Counted from the first letter of the stretch, positions 1 to 9,203 are shown. The stretch is DNA of 30,578 bases from an uncultured Flavobacteriaceae bacterium (GCA_937773465.1 CALJVK010000028.1:1-30578); one strand, 5' to 3'. The notes: generated from the sequence alone by a model not told the origin. Numbers and translations are program-made.

Positions 1-623
1 GTATATGCCGAAAGGTCTGGTTGATTTTTAGGGTTAACTTTAAAAACCTCATTTTCTCTTTTTAATACTTGTAAACCCATGTATGCACTTCCTAGATCTC
101 CTGAAACAACTAAAAGATCATTTTCTTTAGCTCCAGATCTTTTAGTAATAGTTTTATTGATAGAGTATCCAATTGCAGTTATGCTAATTATCAATCCTTT
201 ATTAGAGCTGGTAGTGTCGCCTCCTACAAGATCAATTTTGAATTTTTTACAGGCTGCACGTATGCCTAAATAAAGCTCCTCAACAGATTCAAGACTAAAT
301 CTATTTGAAAGAGCAATACTTACTGTTATCTGAGAACAAATGCCATTCATTGCAAATATGTCTGAAAGATTTGCAATAACAGCTTTATAGCCCAAATGCT
401 TTAAAGGAGTGTAGCCTAAATCAAAGTGAACTCCTTCAACCAGCATGTCAGTAGAAACCAATACTTTATTTGTTTTGAAATCCAAAACTGCTGCATCATC
501 TCCAATACCTAAATCGGTAGAATCGTTCACAATTTCAAAAGTCTTGGTGATTTCTTCAATTAACTTAAACTCCCCTAATTTAGAGATTGAGGTTAAATCA
601 TTGTTTTTATTTTCTTTTTCCAA
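1..623 (-). CDS. thiL: Thiamine-monophosphate kinase (ThiL), 5' part; 3' end beyond window
   Basis: Phosphorylates thiamine monophosphate to thiamine diphosphate with ATP, the last step of thiamine cofactor synthesis in the cytoplasm. I translated the minus strand from 623: the N-terminus reads through KLGEF, then GIGDDAAV, STDMLVEGVHFD, the KAVIANLSDIFAMNG helix and VGGDTTSS, which are the ATP/Mg-binding motifs of the ThiL/PurM-like fold. About 207 residues are present; the C-terminal part lies left of base 1. No ATG lies in frame before the conserved region, so a TTG at 621-623 is the best start. A TAnnTTTG promoter element sits only 13 bases upstream of it, so the leader would be very short. 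The gene is divergent from the suf operon. Family identity is clear; the start is inferred. Confidence 0.88.
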   Translation of the reverse strand, partial: MEKENKNNDLTSISKLGEFKLIEEITKTFEIVNDSTDLGIGDDAAVLDFKTNKVLVSTDMLVEGVHFDLGYTPLKHLGYKAVIANLSDIFAMNGICSQITVSIALSNRFSLESVEELYLGIRAACKKFKIDLVGGDTTSSNKGLIISITAIGYSINKTITKRSGAKENDLLVVSGDLGSAYMGLQVLKRENEVFKVNPKNQPDLSAY

Positions 624-636
624 TTTATTTTTTTTG

Positions 637-644
637 CAAATATA
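637..644 (-). promoter_or_regulatory. Predicted promoter -7 element for thiL
   Basis: The minus strand reads TATATTTG, a perfect match to the Bacteroidota -7 consensus TAnnTTTG. It ends 13 bases before the proposed TTG start of thiL, implying a leader of only a few bases. I see no clear -33 TTTG partner. Confidence 0.45.
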
Positions 645-734
645 ATTTAATTGGCATTATTATTGAATCTAATATTACAATAAACTAAATGAGGTAATCT
701 AACGAATTGTTAAGGTTAAAAAACATAAATAGAG

Positions 735-742
735 TATATTTG
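735..742 (+). promoter_or_regulatory. Predicted promoter -7 element for the suf operon
   Basis: TATATTTG matches the Bacteroidota -7 consensus TAnnTTTG, 22 bases before the sufA ATG. A TTG at 707-709 lies 25 bases upstream, longer than the usual spacer, so the -33 element is uncertain. The gap 624-764 therefore holds divergent promoters for thiL and suf. I saw no obvious repressor site. Confidence 0.5.
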
Positions 743-764
743 CAAAATATTTTAGTTAATAAAA

Positions 765-1094
765 ATGATTAAGGTTTCACAACAAGCAAAATCTGAGGTT
801 ATCAAATTAATGGAAGCTGATGGTTTTAGCTACCTAGACGATTTTGTAAGAGTTGGTGTTAAAAGTGGAGGTTGCTCAGGATTATCATATGATTTGAATT
901 TTGATAAAAAAATTAATCAGGATGATAAAATATATGAAGATAATGGAGTAAAAATACTTGTAGATAAAAAAAGTTTTTTATACTTAATTGGAACCACTCT
1001 TGAATTCTCAGGAGGATTAAATGGCAAAGGTTTTGTCTTTAATAATCCTAATGCAAATAGAACGTGTGGATGCGGTGAAAGCTTTTCATTATAA
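765..1094 (+). CDS. sufA: SufA/IscA-type A-type iron-sulfur carrier
   Basis: A 109-residue HesB/IscA-family protein that carries assembled Fe-S clusters from the SUF scaffold to target apoproteins. The three cluster-binding cysteines of the family are visible: C37 in SGGCSG and C101 and C103 in the C-terminal CGCGESF. The length is normal for the family. It is the first gene after the TAnnTTTG promoter and is followed 9 bases later by sufB, so it probably leads the operon. The family cannot always be split into SufA, IscA or ErpA from sequence; the SUF context favours SufA. Confidence 0.93.
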   Translation: MIKVSQQAKSEVIKLMEADGFSYLDDFVRVGVKSGGCSGLSYDLNFDKKINQDDKIYEDNGVKILVDKKSFLYLIGTTLEFSGGLNGKGFVFNNPNANRTCGCGESFSL

Positions 1095-1103
1095 ATTAAT
1101 AAT

Positions 1104-2549
1104 ATGGCATATACAGAAGAGGAGTTAAAAAAAGAATTAGAAACTAAGGAGTATGAATATGGTTTTTATACAGACATAGAGTCTGAAACATTTCCTGTTG
1201 GACTAGACGAATCTATTGTAAAAGCAATTTCAAAGAAAAAGGAAGAGCCAGAATGGATGACGGAATGGAGGCTAGAAGCCTATAAAGTTTGGAAAAGCAT
1301 GGAGGAACCAGACTGGGCAAACGTAAAGTATCAAAAACCAGACTTTCAAGCAATTGCCTATTACTCAGCTCCAACTGTTGTAGACCCTAACAAAACACTT
1401 GACGATGTTGATCCCGACTTATTGGCGATGTACAAGAAATTAGGCATCTCGGTAGATGAACAAAAAAAGATGAATAACGTTGCAATGGATATTGTAGTTG
1501 ACTCTGTATCGGTTGCCACCACTTTTAAAAAGACTTTAGGAGAAAAAGGGATTATTTTTATGAGCATCTCCGAGGCCATTAAGGAACATCCTGAACTCGT
1601 TAAAAAATATATTGGAACCGTTGTTCCTACAACAGATAATTACTATGCAGCGCTTAATAGTGCGGTATTTAGTGATGGCAGTTTTTGCTACATCCCTAAA
1701 GGAGTAAGATGCCCAATGGAACTGTCTACTTATTTTAGAATAAATCAAGCAGGTACTGGGCAATTTGAAAGAACTTTAGTTATTGCAGATAAAGACAGTT
1801 ATGTTAGTTATCTAGAAGGATGTACAGCCCCATCTAGAGACGAAAATCAATTACATGCTGCGGTTGTTGAATTAGTTGCATTAGATCAGGCCGAAATTAA
1901 ATACTCTACAGTTCAAAACTGGTTTCCGGGTAATAAGAATGGTAAAGGAGGGGTTTTTAATTTTGTTACTAAAAGAGGAATTTGTCATAAAAACTCTAAA
2001 ATATCTTGGACTCAAGTTGAGACTGGTTCGGCAGTAACATGGAAATATCCATCCTGTATATTAAAAGGTGATAATAGTGTGGGAGAGTTTTATTCTATTG
2101 CTGTTACTAATAACTACCAGCAGGCTGACACAGGAACCAAAATGATACATTTAGGTAAAAACACAAAAAGTACAATTATTTCAAAAGGAATTTCTGCAGG
2201 AAAATCTCAAAATAGCTACAGAGGATTAGTGCAAATTAATTCAAGAGCTGAAAATGCAAGAAATTTTTCTCAGTGTGACTCGTTACTTATGGGGAATAAA
2301 TGTGGCGCACATACTTTCCCTTACATAGAGGTTAAAAATAAAACTGCAATGGTTGAACATGAAGCTTCAACAAGTAAAATTGGTGAAGATCAAATTTTTT
2401 ATTGCAATCAAAGAGGAATTGACACTGAAAAAGCAATTGCATTAATTGTTAATGGATTTAGTAAAGAAGTATTAAATAAGCTGCCTATGGAATTTGCTGT
2501 AGAAGCTCAAAAATTATTAGAAATTTCACTTGAAGGATCAGTGGGATAA
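1104..2549 (+). CDS. sufB: Fe-S cluster assembly scaffold SufB
   Basis: A 481-residue SufB, part of the SufBC2D scaffold on which new Fe-S clusters form in the cytoplasm. The central part carries the SufB segments [18 protein letters not shown] and [22 protein letters not shown], and the C-terminal beta-helix carries [11 protein letters not shown] with C400, which corresponds to the cysteine needed for cluster assembly in the E. coli protein (C405). The sequence is collinear with standard SufB from end to end, with no truncation. sufC starts 14 bases downstream, so translation is likely coupled within one transcript. Confidence 0.97.
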   Translation: MAYTEEELKKELETKEYEYGFYTDIESETFPVGLDESIVKAISKKKEEPEWMTEWRLEAYKVWKSMEEPDWANVKYQKPDFQAIAYYSAPTVVDPNKTLDDVDPDLLAMYKKLGISVDEQKKMNNVAMDIVVDSVSVATTFKKTLGEKGIIFMSISEAIKEHPELVKKYIGTVVPTTDNYYAALNSAVFSDGSFCYIPKGVRCPMELSTYFRINQAGTGQFERTLVIADKDSYVSYLEGCTAPSRDENQLHAAVVELVALDQAEIKYSTVQNWFPGNKNGKGGVFNFVTKRGICHKNSKISWTQVETGSAVTWKYPSCILKGDNSVGEFYSIAVTNNYQQADTGTKMIHLGKNTKSTIISKGISAGKSQNSYRGLVQINSRAENARNFSQCDSLLMGNKCGAHTFPYIEVKNKTAMVEHEASTSKIGEDQIFYCNQRGIDTEKAIALIVNGFSKEVLNKLPMEFAVEAQKLLEISLEGSVG

Positions 2550-2563
2550 TTTAAATATAAAAT

Positions 2564-3301
2564 ATGTTAAGTATAGACAATTTACACGCAAGTGTTGAAG
2601 GAAAATCGATTCTAAATGGAATAAATTTAGATGTTAAAGCTGGTGAAATTCATGCGATTATGGGTCCAAATGGATCTGGTAAAAGTACTTTGTCTTCAGT
2701 TATAGCTGGAAACGAAGATTACGAAGTTACAAAGGGTGATATTGTTTTTAAAAATGAAAACATAATTGAACTTTCTGCAGAAGAAAGAGCTCACAAAGGT
2801 ATTTTTATGTCATTTCAGTATCCTATTGAAATACCAGGTGTCACTGTGACTAACTTCATCAAAACAGCTATAAATTCAAATTTAAAAGCAAGAGGTGAAA
2901 GTGAAATGCCAGCAAATAAAATGTTGAAAAAAATTAGAGAAAAAGCTGAGCTTTTAGAAATTGATTCGAGATTTTTATCAAGATCTTTAAACGAAGGCTT
3001 TTCTGGAGGAGAAAAAAAGAGAAATGAAATTTTCCAGATGGCAATGCTTGAACCTAGTCTTTCTATTTTAGATGAAACAGATTCAGGTCTTGATATTGAT
3101 GCTCTTAAAGTAGTCGCTAACGGAGTTAATAAGCTTAAAAACAAAGACAATGCAGTAATTGTTATTACTCATTATCAAAGATTATTAGATTATATTATCC
3201 CTGACTTTGTTCACGTTCTCCACGAAGGTAAAATTGTTAAATCTGGAGATAAAAGTTTGGCACATGAGTTGGAGGAAAAAGGGTACGATTGGATTAAATA
3301 A
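2564..3301 (+). CDS. sufC: SUF ATPase SufC
   Basis: The ABC-type ATPase of the SufBC2D complex; it is soluble and is not a transporter. The Walker A motif GPNGSGKS is at residues 34-41, followed by a Q-loop region (MSFQYP), the signature FSGGEKKRNE, and Walker B ILDETDSGLD with the SufC-typical SGLD ending, then a switch histidine in VITHYQR. At 245 residues it is full length. The next gene, sufD, begins 6 bases later. ATP hydrolysis drives conformational change in SufB-SufD during cluster assembly (family knowledge). Confidence 0.97.
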   Translation: MLSIDNLHASVEGKSILNGINLDVKAGEIHAIMGPNGSGKSTLSSVIAGNEDYEVTKGDIVFKNENIIELSAEERAHKGIFMSFQYPIEIPGVTVTNFIKTAINSNLKARGESEMPANKMLKKIREKAELLEIDSRFLSRSLNEGFSGGEKKRNEIFQMAMLEPSLSILDETDSGLDIDALKVVANGVNKLKNKDNAVIVITHYQRLLDYIIPDFVHVLHEGKIVKSGDKSLAHELEEKGYDWIK

Positions 3302-3307
3302 AAAACA

Positions 3308-4624
3308 ATGTCATTACAAGAAAAATTAATTTCATCATTTTTAGCATTTGAGCTTGATATTAACATTCAATCTCCTGTTCATAATATCAGGACTAGAGCT
3401 TTGAAAGAGTTTGAAAAATTAGGATTCCCTAATAAAAAATTAGAAGCATGGAAATACACTTCTTTAAAAAATGTATTAAAAGAAGATTATACTATTTTTT
3501 CGAAGAAAAAAAATGTACTTGAATTTAAAAATATCCAAGATTATTTTATTGATAATACAGAGACATATAAGTTAGTATTTGTTGATGGTTCTTTTGATCC
3601 ATTTCTTTCTCAAACCAGCCACGACGGAGTAGATATTTGTATTCTTTCTGCTGCGTTAACAAAACCCGTTTATTCAAAAGTAATTTCAAAATACTTTGAT
3701 AGTTCAATTAATAAAAAAGACTCCTTGTCTTTATTAAATACTGCTTTTTCTAAAGAAGGAGTATATATTCATATTCCTAAAAACAAAGTATTAGAAAAGC
3801 CTGTTGAAGTTATTCACTTTGCAACAGGGAATGAAGCTGCTTTAATGTTACAGCCTAGAAACTTAATAGTTCTTGAAGAAAACTCTCAAGCTGAAATAAT
3901 CGAAACACATCAAAGTTTAACAGATAATCCTATTTTTACAAACTGCGTTACAGAAATATTTGTTGGAGAAAATGCTCATTTAGATTATTATAAAATTCAA
4001 AATGACAAATTAACTTCATCTCTAATAGACAATACTTACATTTCTCAAGAAAAAAAGAGTATTGCTAAAGTTCATACTTTTTCTTTTGGAGGTAAATTGA
4101 CAAGAAATAATCTAAATTATTTTCAAAAAGGATCCTATATAGATTCTATAATGAAAGGAATTACTATTATTGATGAAAATCAATTGGTTGATCACCACAC
4201 TCTTGTAGATCATGCAAAACCGAACTGCGAAAGTCATCAAGATTATAAAGGTATTTATTCTGGAAAATCCACTGGCGTTTTTAATGGTAAAATTGTTGTT
4301 GATAAAATTGCTCAAAAAACAAATGCGTTCCAGAAAAACAATAATATTCTTCTTACAGATAAATCCACTATTAATTCGAAACCTCAACTAGAGATTTTTG
4401 CAGATGACGTAAAATGTTCACACGGATGCACAATTGGACAACTGGATCAAGATGCTTTATTTTATTTAAGAGCTAGAGGAATTCCTAAAAAAGAAGCAGA
4501 AGCATTACTAACATTTGCATTCGCTAATAACGTACTTGAGAGTGTCAACATTCCGTCTGTTAAATCGAGAATAAAAAAAATAATTGCAAACAAACTAGGG
4601 GTTGACTTAGGCTTTGATCTTTAA
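3308..4624 (+). CDS. sufD: Fe-S cluster assembly protein SufD
   Basis: A 438-residue SufD, the SufB paralogue in the SufBC2D scaffold, thought to help iron entry. The N-terminal part includes the SufD-typical KLEAWKYTSLKNV segment. The C-terminal beta-helix ends with KCSHGCTIGQLDQDALFYLRARG split over residues about 382-404, including the conserved histidine in CSHG. The final helical domain (IPKKEAEALLTFAFANNVL) is intact. It sits 6 bases after sufC and 2 bases before sufS, so it lies in a compact operon. Confidence 0.95.
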   Translation: MSLQEKLISSFLAFELDINIQSPVHNIRTRALKEFEKLGFPNKKLEAWKYTSLKNVLKEDYTIFSKKKNVLEFKNIQDYFIDNTETYKLVFVDGSFDPFLSQTSHDGVDICILSAALTKPVYSKVISKYFDSSINKKDSLSLLNTAFSKEGVYIHIPKNKVLEKPVEVIHFATGNEAALMLQPRNLIVLEENSQAEIIETHQSLTDNPIFTNCVTEIFVGENAHLDYYKIQNDKLTSSLIDNTYISQEKKSIAKVHTFSFGGKLTRNNLNYFQKGSYIDSIMKGITIIDENQLVDHHTLVDHAKPNCESHQDYKGIYSGKSTGVFNGKIVVDKIAQKTNAFQKNNNILLTDKSTINSKPQLEIFADDVKCSHGCTIGQLDQDALFYLRARGIPKKEAEALLTFAFANNVLESVNIPSVKSRIKKIIANKLGVDLGFDL

Positions 4625-4626
4625 TT

Positions 4627-5844
4627 ATGGCTTTTAATGTAAATAAAATTAGAGAAGATTTTCCAATACTTAAAAGAAAAGTAAATGGCTATCCTCTGGT
4701 TTATTTCGATAATGCTGCAACAAGTCAAAAACCAAAGCAAGTCATCAACAGTATTGTAAATTATTATGAAAATTACAATTCAAATATTCACAGGGGAGTT
4801 CATAGTATAAGTCAAGAAGCTACTGATGCTTATGAAGGAGCTAGAAAAAAAATTCAAAAACATTTTAATGTTAAAAATTCTAATGAAATTATTTTAACAT
4901 CTGGAACAACTCACTCAATAAATTTAGTTGCAAATGGTTTCACAGAGCTTCTTAATAATGATGATGAAATTTTAATTTCTGAACTTGAACATCATTCGAA
5001 TATTGTTCCTTGGCAAATGATGGCTGAGAAAAATGGAGTAAAAATTAAGGTAATCCCATTAACTAGTAACGGCGAGCTTAACTATGATTCATTTTTAGAT
5101 CTTCTTTCTAAAAAAACAAAGTTAGTTTTTGTTAATCATGTGTCTAACGCACTTGGAACAATTAATCCAATAAAATCAATTATATCAAAGGCACACGATT
5201 ATGGTGCTGCAGTTTTGATTGATGGAGCCCAAGCTAGTTCTCACATAAAAACTGATTTACAAGAATTAGATGTTGATTTTTACACAACTTCAGCTCATAA
5301 ATTATGTGGCCCTACTGGAATTGGAATGTTATTTGGCAAAAAAGAATGGTTGAATAAAATACCCCCATATCAGGGTGGAGGTGAAATGATTTCTGAAGTT
5401 ACTTTTGAAAAAACAACATATGCTGAACTTCCGCATAAATTTGAAGCCGGAACACCAAATATTGTAGGAGCAATTGGATTTGGAGTGGCATTAGATTATT
5501 TAAATCATATAGGTTTTGATGATATAGAGTCATATGAATCTGAACTTTTAAGCTATGCTACTACTAAATTAAAAGAAATTCCAGAGCTTAAAATATATGG
5601 TGAAGCAAAGAATAAAACCTCTGTAATTTCATTTAATGTTGGCGAACTTCATTCGTACGACATAGGTACAATTCTAGATAAATTTGGAATTGCCGTTAGG
5701 ACAGGACAGCACTGTGCACAGCCGGTTATGGACTATTTTGGAATTTCTGGCACTGTAAGAGCTTCATTCTCTTTTTATAATACTAAAGAAGAAATTGATT
5801 ATTTCTGTAAATCGCTAGAAAGAGCAATAGCAATGTTAAGCTAA
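4627..5844 (+). CDS. sufS: Cysteine desulfurase SufS
   Basis: A PLP enzyme that removes sulfur from cysteine and holds it as a persulfide for the SUF scaffold. The 405-residue protein shows the PLP lysine K225 in TTSAHKLCGPTG, the aspartate in VLIDGAQ (D199), and the persulfide cysteine C363 in RTGQHCAQP. The short active-site loop is typical of group II (SufS) rather than IscS enzymes. The gene starts 2 bases after sufD. Its sulfur acceptor would be SufE, encoded next. Confidence 0.96.
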   Translation: MAFNVNKIREDFPILKRKVNGYPLVYFDNAATSQKPKQVINSIVNYYENYNSNIHRGVHSISQEATDAYEGARKKIQKHFNVKNSNEIILTSGTTHSINLVANGFTELLNNDDEILISELEHHSNIVPWQMMAEKNGVKIKVIPLTSNGELNYDSFLDLLSKKTKLVFVNHVSNALGTINPIKSIISKAHDYGAAVLIDGAQASSHIKTDLQELDVDFYTTSAHKLCGPTGIGMLFGKKEWLNKIPPYQGGGEMISEVTFEKTTYAELPHKFEAGTPNIVGAIGFGVALDYLNHIGFDDIESYESELLSYATTKLKEIPELKIYGEAKNKTSVISFNVGELHSYDIGTILDKFGIAVRTGQHCAQPVMDYFGISGTVRASFSFYNTKEEIDYFCKSLERAIAMLS

Positions 5845-5848
5845 TTTG

Positions 5849-5856
5849 TATCTTTG
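5849..5856 (+). promoter_or_regulatory. Possible internal promoter -7 element before sufE
   Basis: TATCTTTG fits TAnnTTTG and lies in the 29-base gap between sufS and sufE, 17 bases before the sufE ATG. No clear TTTG -33 element is seen upstream, so this could be chance. If real, it would allow sufE and the genes after it to be transcribed separately from sufABCDS. Confidence 0.3.
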
Positions 5857-5873
5857 AAATAGATAGTTATAAT

Positions 5874-6290
5874 ATGGAAATAATAGATGTTCAAAATGAA
5901 ATTATTGAAGAATTTTCTCTTTTTGAAGATTGGATGCAACGTTATGAATACATGATAGAGCTTGGAAAATCAATCGATTTAATCGACTCTTCTCATAAAA
6001 TTGATTCTAATTTAATAAAAGGATGTCAAAGTAAATTGTGGCTTCATGCTGAACTTAATGAAAATAAATTAATTTTTAAAGCCGATAGTGAGGCCATTAT
6101 AACAAAAGGAATTGCCGCTGTGTTATTAAGAGTTTTTTCAAATCAAACTCCAAAAAGTATTTTAGAAGCTAACATAGAATTTATTGATAAAATTGGATTA
6201 AAAGAACATTTATCTCCAACTAGGGCTAATGGACTTTTATCAATGATTAAACAAATAAAATATTATGCTTTAGCATTTAACAAAAACTAA
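5874..6290 (+). CDS. sufE: SufE sulfur acceptor protein
   Basis: A 138-residue SufE. It takes persulfide sulfur from SufS and passes it to SufB. The acceptor cysteine is C51 in LIKGCQSKLW, the hallmark of the family, and the N-terminal EEFSLFEDWMQRYEYMIELG segment is also standard. The following gene starts 4 bases after its stop, so the SUF transcript continues. Length and motifs agree with an intact protein. Confidence 0.95.
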   Translation: MEIIDVQNEIIEEFSLFEDWMQRYEYMIELGKSIDLIDSSHKIDSNLIKGCQSKLWLHAELNENKLIFKADSEAIITKGIAAVLLRVFSNQTPKSILEANIEFIDKIGLKEHLSPTRANGLLSMIKQIKYYALAFNKN

Positions 6291-6294
6291 TATT

Positions 6295-6606
6295 ATGGAT
6301 GCAAACGAATTAGGAGAAAAAATAGTAAAAGCTCTCAAAACAGTATACGACCCTGAAATTCCTGTAGATGTTTATGAACTTGGGTTAATTTACGATGTCT
6401 TTGTAAATGAAGATAACCATGTTAAAGTTTTAATGACTCTGACAACTCCAAATTGCCCTGTAGCAGAAAGTCTTCCACTTGAAGTTGAAGACAAAGTTAG
6501 ATCGGTTGAGGAAGTGGTTGAAGCAAAGGTTGAACTTACGTTTGACCCACCATGGACTAGAGATCTTATGAGTGAAGAAGCTAAATTAGAACTTGGATTT
6601 TTATAA
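6295..6606 (+). CDS. sufT: SufT/MIP18-family (DUF59) Fe-S maturation protein
   Basis: A 103-residue single-domain MIP18/DUF59 protein. The family helps deliver or mature Fe-S clusters; members in SUF operons are called SufT. The signature DPEIPVDVYELGLIYDV starts at residue 19, and the conserved cysteine C54 lies in TTPNCPVAESLP. The stop codon shares one base with the start of the next gene (TAATG), so translational coupling is likely. It resembles the SUF-associated DUF59 proteins and not the phenylacetate PaaD form, which has an extra zinc-binding tail that is absent here. Confidence 0.88.
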   Translation: MDANELGEKIVKALKTVYDPEIPVDVYELGLIYDVFVNEDNHVKVLMTLTTPNCPVAESLPLEVEDKVRSVEEVVEAKVELTFDPPWTRDLMSEEAKLELGFL

Positions 6607-7109
6607 TGCCTCAAGAAATAATAAATAGAGTTGCTAAAAGCAAATTAAAAACTATTGATCTAGATTTTTTCTGTCCTAAAACAGAAAGAATTTCATTTGA
6701 TATTAAACCTTGGTTAAAAGATGAGCTATTTCTTTTAGAAAAAGACTTTAGAAAAAAAGTGAATAATTTCGAATGGCAAAACTTTAATAATAAAGCAGTT
6801 TTTATAACATGCTCAAATGATGCTATAATTCCTGATTGGGCTTTTATACTTGTAAGCTCCAAACTTAATGATCAAGGAGTATCAAATGTGATTGGATCAA
6901 AGGAAGTTTTAGATATCAAATTAATAACTGATTCATTAAATGCTTTTGATTTTTCAATATATAAAGATAAACCTGTAATTATCAATGGTTGTTCTGATCA
7001 AAAAATTCCACTTTCTGCATACTCTGTGTTATTAGAAAAATTACAGCATCATGCAAAAAGTATAATGTTTGGAGAAGCATGTTCATCTGTGCCTATTTAT
7101 AAATCATAA
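6606..7109 (+). CDS. DUF2480 family protein
   Basis: A 167-residue protein of the DUF2480 family, known mostly from Bacteroidota and of unknown function. Visible features are an N-terminal basic stretch, the segment IDLDFFCPKTERISFDIKPW, a central NNKAVFITCSNDAIIPDWAF that looks like a core beta-strand/loop, and cysteines at about residues 23, 73, 127 and 158. It has no signal peptide or membrane segment, so it should be cytoplasmic. The start overlaps the sufT stop by one base (TAATG), so it is translated as part of the SUF transcript. A role linked to Fe-S assembly is inferred from position only. Confidence 0.8.
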   Translation: MPQEIINRVAKSKLKTIDLDFFCPKTERISFDIKPWLKDELFLLEKDFRKKVNNFEWQNFNNKAVFITCSNDAIIPDWAFILVSSKLNDQGVSNVIGSKEVLDIKLITDSLNAFDFSIYKDKPVIINGCSDQKIPLSAYSVLLEKLQHHAKSIMFGEACSSVPIYKS

Positions 7110-7121
7110 AATAAATCCATT

Positions 7122-8027
7122 TTGAAACTAAAAATATATCATCTCCTATCTTTACTATTTATTAGCACTCTTGTGTTTTCTCAAGATGAAATTGAAGACA
7201 AAAAATGGAAAAAATCAGGAAATGCAGTTTTTTTAGTCAATCAATCTAGTTTCAGTAATTGGACCTCAGGAGGTCAAAGTAGTATTTCTGGAACACTTAA
7301 AGTTGATTACAACTACAATTACTCTGATAATGGTTGGGCTTGGGATACAAAGATCTTTAGTAATTTTGGATTAAATAAAATAAGTGGAAGTGAGTTTTTA
7401 AAAAAAACAGATGATAGAATTGAAGTTAATTCAGTTTTAGGAAAAAAATTCAATAATGATGTTATTGGAAAATGGAGTTATTCAAGTTTTTTTAATTTTC
7501 AAACTCAATTTGCTAAAGGTTATAGATTTGGGAAAGATTCAAATGGAAATCCTAATAGAACTGAAAAGTCAAGGTTTTTTTCCCCTGCTACATTACAGCT
7601 TGGAGTAGGACTCTACTGGAAAAAAAGTAAGGATTTTTGGGTAAACGTTGCTCCTATGACAGGAAAATTGATTTTAGTAAATAGATTTTTTACTGAAACC
7701 TTAAACGAAAATGAAACTTACTTTGGAGTTAAAAAAGGAGGGAATAGCAGATTTGAACTAGGAGCTTCAGTCAGAGCTTATTATAAATCTGAGATTTTTA
7801 AAAATATTAATTTAGAAAATAGATTAAGTTTATATTCTGACTATTTAGACAGACCTCAAAATGTAGATTTTGATTGTACCTTTAATTTTGTCATGAAAGT
7901 AAATCAATATATTTCAACGAATTTAATTTTCCAATTTGTCTATGACGACAATGAAATAAAAAGAGTTCAGATCAGAGAGGTTCTTGGACTAGGATTGAAT
8001 ATCGACTTAAGTAATATCAGGATATAA
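7122..8027 (+). CDS. DUF3078 domain-containing exported protein
   Basis: A 301-residue exported protein of the DUF3078 family, widespread in Bacteroidota and of unknown function. The start is a TTG that gives a clear signal peptide (residues 1-20, ending VFSQ). The mature part begins with KWKKSGNAVFLVNQSSFSNW, typical of the family, and continues as alternating aromatic beta-strands to a terminal strand (LGLNIDLSNIRI), consistent with an outer-membrane beta-barrel. It is 12 bases after the DUF2480 gene and probably in the same transcript. Its last 21 bases overlap the end of hflX on the other strand. Confidence 0.8.
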   Translation: MKLKIYHLLSLLFISTLVFSQDEIEDKKWKKSGNAVFLVNQSSFSNWTSGGQSSISGTLKVDYNYNYSDNGWAWDTKIFSNFGLNKISGSEFLKKTDDRIEVNSVLGKKFNNDVIGKWSYSSFFNFQTQFAKGYRFGKDSNGNPNRTEKSRFFSPATLQLGVGLYWKKSKDFWVNVAPMTGKLILVNRFFTETLNENETYFGVKKGGNSRFELGASVRAYYKSEIFKNINLENRLSLYSDYLDRPQNVDFDCTFNFVMKVNQYISTNLIFQFVYDDNEIKRVQIREVLGLGLNIDLSNIRI

Positions 8028-9203
8028 AAATGCGTTGTACGGAAATCTGGTAACATGTATTTTTCTAATTTCCTTGTAGACATCTCTTCTAAAATTATTT
8101 ACATCGTCTTTATTTAAAGCAGACATAAAAAATACTTTGTTGTACTTTTTTCTTAAACTTTTCTTTAAGCTCTCAATACTGTTTTTTTCATAATCCATAT
8201 CGTTTACATCTTCAACAATCTGTTTGTTGTCCATAAACTTATCTATTTTATTAAAAACCATAATAAAGGGCTTTTCGCCTGAGTTTATTTCATTTAATAT
8301 CAAATTTACAGATTCAATATGATCATTATAATTTGAGTGTGAAATATCTACTACATGAATAAGCAAATCTGCTTCTGTTATCTCAGTTAAAGTGCTTTTA
8401 AAAGAATCTACTAATTGAGTTGGTAATTTTCTTATAAAACCTACTGTATCAGTTAGCAAAAAAGGCATGTTTTCAATAACAACTTTTCTAACTGTTGTGT
8501 CTAAGGTTGCAAATAGCTTGTCCTCTGCAAACACTTTAGCTTTAGAAATAGAATTCATTAGTGTTGATTTACCAACATTTGTATAACCAACAAGGGCAAC
8601 TCTAACAAGCGAACCCCTATTCCCTCTTTGAGTAGACATTTGCTTGTCTATTGTGACTAACTTCTTTTTAAGTAAATTAATTTTATTTCTAACTATCCTT
8701 CTATCTGTCTCTATCTCTGTTTCACCAGGACCTCTCATTCCAATACCACCTTTTTGTCGTTCTAAGTGAGTCCAAAGCCCTTTTAGTCTGGGTAAAATAT
8801 ATTGATATTGTGCAAGCTCAACTTGATTTCTAGCATAACTGGTTTGTGCTCTTTGAGCAAAAATGTCAAGAATAAGTCCAGTTCTATCAACAATTTTACA
8901 TTTTAAAAATTTTTCGATATTTGCCTGTTGAGCTGGACTAAGCTCATCATCAAAAATTACGGAATTTATGTCGTGTATTTTAATGTAGCTTGATAGTTCT
9001 TCCATTTTTCCCTTTCCTAAAAAAGTTTTAGGATCTGGGGAACTCATTTTTTGTGTAAATCTTTTAACAACAGTTCCTCCAGCGGTATATGTTAGAAAAT
9101 TTAATTCATTTAAATATTCTTCTGATACAAGCTTTGGTTGATCAAGGGTAATAATTCCTACTAGAACAGTGCGTTCTAAGCTTACGGATGATTTTTCAAT
9201 CAT
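8007..9203 (-). CDS. hflX: Ribosome-associated GTPase HflX
   Basis: A 398-residue HflX, a GTPase that binds 50S subunits and splits stalled or stressed ribosomes. The N-terminal domain has the family segment FLGKGKMEEL and VDRTGLILDIFAQRA; the glycine-rich linker GGIGMRGPGETEIETDRR is at residues 152-169. The GTPase domain has the P-loop GYTNVGKST (206-214), DTVGFIRKLP and NKID. The TAA of the upstream gene lpxH shares one base with this ATG, so the two are coupled. The 3' end overlaps the convergent DUF3078 gene by 21 bases with no terminator visible between them. Confidence 0.96.
   Translation of the reverse strand: MIEKSSVSLERTVLVGIITLDQPKLVSEEYLNELNFLTYTAGGTVVKRFTQKMSSPDPKTFLGKGKMEELSSYIKIHDINSVIFDDELSPAQQANIEKFLKCKIVDRTGLILDIFAQRAQTSYARNQVELAQYQYILPRLKGLWTHLERQKGGIGMRGPGETEIETDRRIVRNKINLLKKKLVTIDKQMSTQRGNRGSLVRVALVGYTNVGKSTLMNSISKAKVFAEDKLFATLDTTVRKVVIENMPFLLTDTVGFIRKLPTQLVDSFKSTLTEITEADLLIHVVDISHSNYNDHIESVNLILNEINSGEKPFIMVFNKIDKFMDNKQIVEDVNDMDYEKNSIESLKKSLRKKYNKVFFMSALNKDDVNNFRRDVYKEIRKIHVTRFPYNAFLYPDIT

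Noticed and set aside
1361..1763. Minus-strand open frames inside sufB
   Set aside because: They are antisense to a clear SufB sequence, lack recognisable motifs and have no start context; they are shadows of the real frame.
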